DNA from: Silvanigrellales bacterium | GTDB taxonomy: Bacteria; Bdellovibrionota_B; Oligoflexia; Silvanigrellales; Silvanigrellaceae | Assembly (NCBI GenBank): GCA_028285285.1 | Contig: JANQPW010000821.1 | Span: forward strand, 1 to 7,976 | Direction of reading: 5' to 3' | DNA: 7,976 nt | Shown: in pieces, positions 6,447 to 7,976 of the stretch | Numbering within the stretch: the first letter of the stretch is position 1 | Layout of the letters: each line of letters begins with the position of its first letter | Notes under the pieces: model-generated | Told to the model about the DNA's origin: nothing | Database searches by the model: none | The model's input: only the letters and a program-made list of their open reading frames with translations | Translations under genes and position numbers: made by a program

Positions 6447-6857
6447 CTATTTTGCTCCGTCAGCAAAATCAACGGTGTAGCCCTTGCTGTCGGAGCCACT
6501 GATCAAAAAGCCTCCCTCGGTGCGGTGGCAATGTCCTTTCGCGGTGTAGATCCAGTTCAGGAGACCTTTTTTGTGGCTGCAGCTGTTTTGTTTGTCACAA
6601 GTGTGGGTTTCCATCTTGAACTGGAGCTTTTTGCCAGCCTTTTTAAAGGCTGCGTTGGCCGCTTTGATATGACCTTCTTTCACATTGCAACCGGCCGTTT
6701 TCTGACATTTGTTCAGGCCCCAGCACTTCTCCACTTCCTTCTGCTTGGCCTGGGCTGTCTCTGGCTGAACGGTCTCAGCTGCTCCGGCTGCAAGGCCGGA
6801 AAGGGCCGCGGCGAACAGAACTTTTTTTGATTTCTCTGCAATTGATTGAGCACTCAT
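6447..6857 (-). CDS. bufA: BufA-type bufferin precursor (cysteine-rich secreted metallophore peptide), variant form
   Basis: A 136-residue exported precursor, the substrate of BufB/BufC. It starts at ATG 6857 with GAGGAG (6871-6866) eight bases upstream. Residues 1-37 are a Sec signal peptide: basic n-region ending EKSKK, hydrophobic VLFAAALSGLAAGAA, and a plausible cut after AQA (35-37). The mature part has exactly six cysteines, at 45, 51, 57, 87, 93 and 110. Their flanks match bufferins: EKCWGLNKC, TAGC, HTCDKQNSC, and a Cys before GGFLISG. Ordinary members have about six residues between cysteines three and four; here there are 29 (58-86), lysine/alanine-rich, starting EGHIKAANAAF. Histidines 85, 95, 109 and 111 lie near cysteines and could add metal ligands. 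Known bufferins bind copper after cysteine oxidation; the metal used by this variant is not shown by the sequence. Transcription probably starts at the SigF-type promoter at 6983-6958. Confidence 0.88.
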   Translation of the reverse strand: MSAQSIAEKSKKVLFAAALSGLAAGAAETVQPETAQAKQKEVEKCWGLNKCQKTAGCNVKEGHIKAANAAFKKAGKKLQFKMETHTCDKQNSCSHKKGLLNWIYTAKGHCHRTEGGFLISGSDSKGYTVDFADGAK

Positions 6858-6887
6858 GAATCTCTCTCCTCGTCAAAAAAATTTAAT

Positions 6888-6920
6888 GGCGCCGCAGCAG
6901 CCGCCCACCCCCCACTGGGC
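6888..6920 (-). promoter_or_regulatory. Possible alternative hairpins in the bufA leader
   Basis: In the ~94-base leader between the predicted start and bufA, two short stems compete. One pairs 6916-6920 with 6903-6907 (GCCCA/TGGGC, 8-base loop). The other pairs 6905-6902 with 6891-6888 (GGCG/CGCC). They share bases 6903-6905. On the minus strand a run of seven T residues follows (6881-6875), six bases after the second stem and just before the ribosome site. The layout resembles an attenuator, but the stems are only 4-5 bp, so this is tentative. Confidence 0.25.
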
Positions 6921-6956
6921 AGGAAACTGATTCTCTGAAGCGTCACTGGAAATGTC

Positions 6957-6977
6957 TTTCGAGGATGCTTCTCGAAA
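6957..6977. promoter_or_regulatory. Perfect 7-bp dyad overlapping the bufA promoter (candidate operator)
   Basis: TTTCGAG (6957-6963) and CTCGAAA (6971-6977) are perfect inverted repeats separated by seven bases. The dyad covers the -10 CGAA and nearly the whole spacer of the minus-strand SigF-type promoter, where a bound repressor would block polymerase. The sigma operon promoter has no such dyad. No regulator that would bind it is recognised in the window. Confidence 0.45.
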
Positions 6978-6983
6978 AGTTAC
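6958..6983 (-). promoter_or_regulatory. SigF-type ECF promoter of the bufABC operon
   Basis: Read on the minus strand, GTAACT (6983-6978) is followed after exactly 16 bases by CGAA (6961-6958). This is one mismatch from GTAACC-N16-CGAA, with the same spacing as the element before the sigma gene; both continue TT after the -35 box. The predicted start near 6951 gives a leader of about 94 bases to the bufA ATG. Confidence 0.72.
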
Positions 6984-7051
6984 GACCGCCCTCAACAAAA
7001 AAATCTTTTTTCGGCAGGCTTGTCTTCTTCCTGAAAAGGCAGGATTTAATA

Positions 7052-7079
7052 TTGACTCCCAGCAACTTAAAGCCATACT
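7052..7079 (+). promoter_or_regulatory. Probable housekeeping promoter of the DUF1499 gene
   Basis: TTGACT (7052-7057), 16-base spacer, CATACT (7074-7079). The -35 matches the sigma-70 consensus at five of six positions and the -10 at four of six. Transcription would start near 7086, about 42 bases before the ATG at 7128. No SigF-type element is seen on this strand upstream of the gene. Confidence 0.45.
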
Positions 7080-7127
7080 CCGCACGCGTGTCATTTTGGC
7101 ATTTATCAAAACAAAAGGAGACTTTCC

Positions 7128-7592
7128 ATGAAGTGTTCACTGTTTTCCTCATTTGCTCCTGCAGGCTTGGTTGCTGTTGCTCTCTTGACAGCAACCTCTG
7201 CTGCCGTTGCCAACGGCACCCACCTGCTCGGCTCGGAAGATGCTCTTGAGCCTTGTCCAGAGACTCCCAATTGCGTGTCATCTTTAGCTGACGAGGCCGA
7301 TGAGCAGCACTACATCGCTCCGCTGGACGCTGCCAGCCCCGAAGTCCTCGCGTTTTTAACCGAGGCTCTCACGGAAACAGAAGGCTATGAACTGGTTGAA
7401 TCGGGAGAAGACTACGCCAACTTTGAGTTCACCACTCGGTTGTTTCGCTTTGTCGATGATGTCGACTTTTTCTATGACGCCGAGTCGAGTCTGATCCACG
7501 TGCGTTCGGCTTCTCGTGTGGGCGTGAGCGATTTGGGAGCAAATCGTAAACGGGTCGAGGAGATCCGCACTCTGCTCCAAGCAACTCAATGA
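7128..7592 (+). CDS. Exported DUF1499 family protein
   Basis: A 154-residue protein of the DUF1499 family, whose biochemical role is not established. ATG 7128 follows AAGGAG (7115-7120) by seven bases. Residues 1-28 are a signal peptide (MKCSL..., hydrophobic AGLVAVALLTA, cleavage after AVA at 26-28), so the mature protein is probably periplasmic; Cys3 is too early to be a lipobox. The family signatures are clear: LEPCPETPNCVSS with Cys43 and Cys49 (40-52), TTRLFRFVDDVDFFYD (102-117) and SASRVGVSDLGANRKRVE (127-144). The length is normal for the exported form. It is transcribed divergently from bufA across a 270-bp region, and its stop lies only two bases from the stop of the convergent desaturase gene. 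A link to metal stress is possible from position alone, but its promoter looks like an ordinary sigma-70 one. Confidence 0.9.
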   Translation: MKCSLFSSFAPAGLVAVALLTATSAAVANGTHLLGSEDALEPCPETPNCVSSLADEADEQHYIAPLDAASPEVLAFLTEALTETEGYELVESGEDYANFEFTTRLFRFVDDVDFFYDAESSLIHVRSASRVGVSDLGANRKRVEEIRTLLQATQ

Positions 7593-7594
7593 CC

Positions 7595-7976
7595 TCAGCG
7601 ATGGTCACAAGCGAGGGTGTGTTGGAGAGAGCGATACTCCTCGCCCTCTCTGCACATTTTCGTGTGGAGCCGTGGAAATTGTGACACCGGAGCATTGGGG
7701 TGAAGGTGGTGCACTAAGTGGTAGGCGTCGTTGCGAGGAAAAAAGAGGAAGTTCGCCCACGAACGGGAGAGCAGGTGATTTCTTGACTTTCTGAACGCTG
7801 CGTTGCGGCTGGCTGCTGCAGCTGGCCCGCAAGAGTGATCAGCGATATCGGACCACACACAAAGAAAAGGAAAGATCACAAAGAGTGGCAGCAGGCAAAA
7901 GATCACCGTGTGCGTTTGCCCGTTCCATAGACCAATGGTGCCGAACAGTGTCAATATTGTCGCCCAGAGCACACGT
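7595..7976 (-). CDS. Fatty acid desaturase-like protein, C-terminal part (5' end beyond window)
   Basis: An open frame enters from the right edge and ends at TGA (7597-7595), giving at least 126 residues of a membrane di-iron enzyme. Near the edge there are hydrophobic membrane segments (TILTLFGTIGLW and VIFCLLPLFVIFPFLCVW), then SDIADHS, a soluble basic stretch, and FPRNDAYHLVHHLHPNAP. The HLVHH coded at 7720-7706 is the third histidine box (H-x2-H-H) of fatty acid desaturases and hydroxylases; the first boxes would lie outside the window. A GTG at 7972 is in frame, but the frame stays open to the edge and the conserved N-terminal half is missing before it, so it is unlikely to be the true start. 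Substrate and regiospecificity cannot be told. It converges on the DUF1499 gene with two bases between stops. Confidence 0.85.
   Translation of the reverse strand, partial: RVLWATILTLFGTIGLWNGQTHTVIFCLLPLFVIFPFLCVWSDIADHSCGPAAAASRNAAFRKSRNHLLSRSWANFLFFPRNDAYHLVHHLHPNAPVSQFPRLHTKMCREGEEYRSLQHTLACDHR

Noticed and set aside
6423..6830. 135-codon plus-strand open frame antisense to bufA
   Set aside because: bufA has the ribosome site, signal peptide and cysteine pattern; the opposite frame only mirrors it.
5578..6857. Methanobactin (mbnABC) operon
   Set aside because: The enzyme is in the same DUF692 family, but the long six-cysteine Sec-exported precursor and DUF2063 partner, plus SigF/NrsF linkage, fit bufferin and not methanobactin.
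6900..6920. G-quadruplex on the minus strand (G-rich run in the bufA leader)
   Set aside because: There is one six-G run and one three-G run but not four evenly spaced G-tracts, so a stable quadruplex is not supported.
1..7976. Mobile element, prophage or CRISPR signals
   Set aside because: No transposase or integrase motif, no terminal inverted repeats, no regularly spaced repeats and no tRNA were found on either strand.

Overview
The window reads as a compact bacterial chromosome segment of moderate GC content. There are no rRNA or tRNA genes, CRISPR arrays or insertion sequences. Gene families and ECF sigma regulation point to a Gram-negative proteobacterium in the broad sense. A Bdellovibrionota-like or delta-type lineage is only a guess. 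Outer-membrane biology is suggested by a lipoprotein with a lipobox and by two exported proteins.

Layout. On the minus strand at the left edge, a large lipoprotein gene of unknown function (607-2379) is translationally coupled to deoC (1-607, cut by the window edge). On the plus strand follow two small genes, a zinc-ribbon-like protein (2620-2931) and a basic/SH3-like protein (3027-3380). Next come an ECF sigma factor of the SigF type (3450-4040) and its membrane anti-sigma factor of the NrsF/DUF1109 family (4042-4722). Converging on them from the right is a minus-strand operon with three genes: a cysteine-rich secreted peptide precursor (6447-6857), a DUF692/MNIO multinuclear iron oxidase (5578-6444) and a DUF2063-type partner protein (4643-5581). 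This is a bufferin-type (bufABC) ribosomal metallophore operon. A divergent DUF1499 gene (7128-7592) and the C-terminal part of a fatty-acid desaturase-like gene (7595 to the edge) close the window.

How it works together. The sequence GTAACC-N16-CGAA lies just before the sigma gene, and GTAACT-N16-CGAA lies before the bufferin precursor gene on the other strand. This matches the promoter pattern known for Caulobacter SigF, whose regulon includes bufferin genes. The simplest model is that NrsF holds the sigma factor at the membrane. A metal or oxidative signal, possibly through NrsF cysteines C143 and C193, releases it. The sigma factor then transcribes its own operon and the buf operon. BufB with BufC modifies cysteines of BufA, which is exported to bind copper or another thiophilic metal in the periplasm. 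The precursor is a variant form, with a long insertion between its third and fourth cysteines. The sigma operon and the buf operon overlap tail to tail by 80 bp. A 7-bp perfect dyad lies across the buf promoter and may be a second control site. These regulatory links are inferences from sequence patterns.
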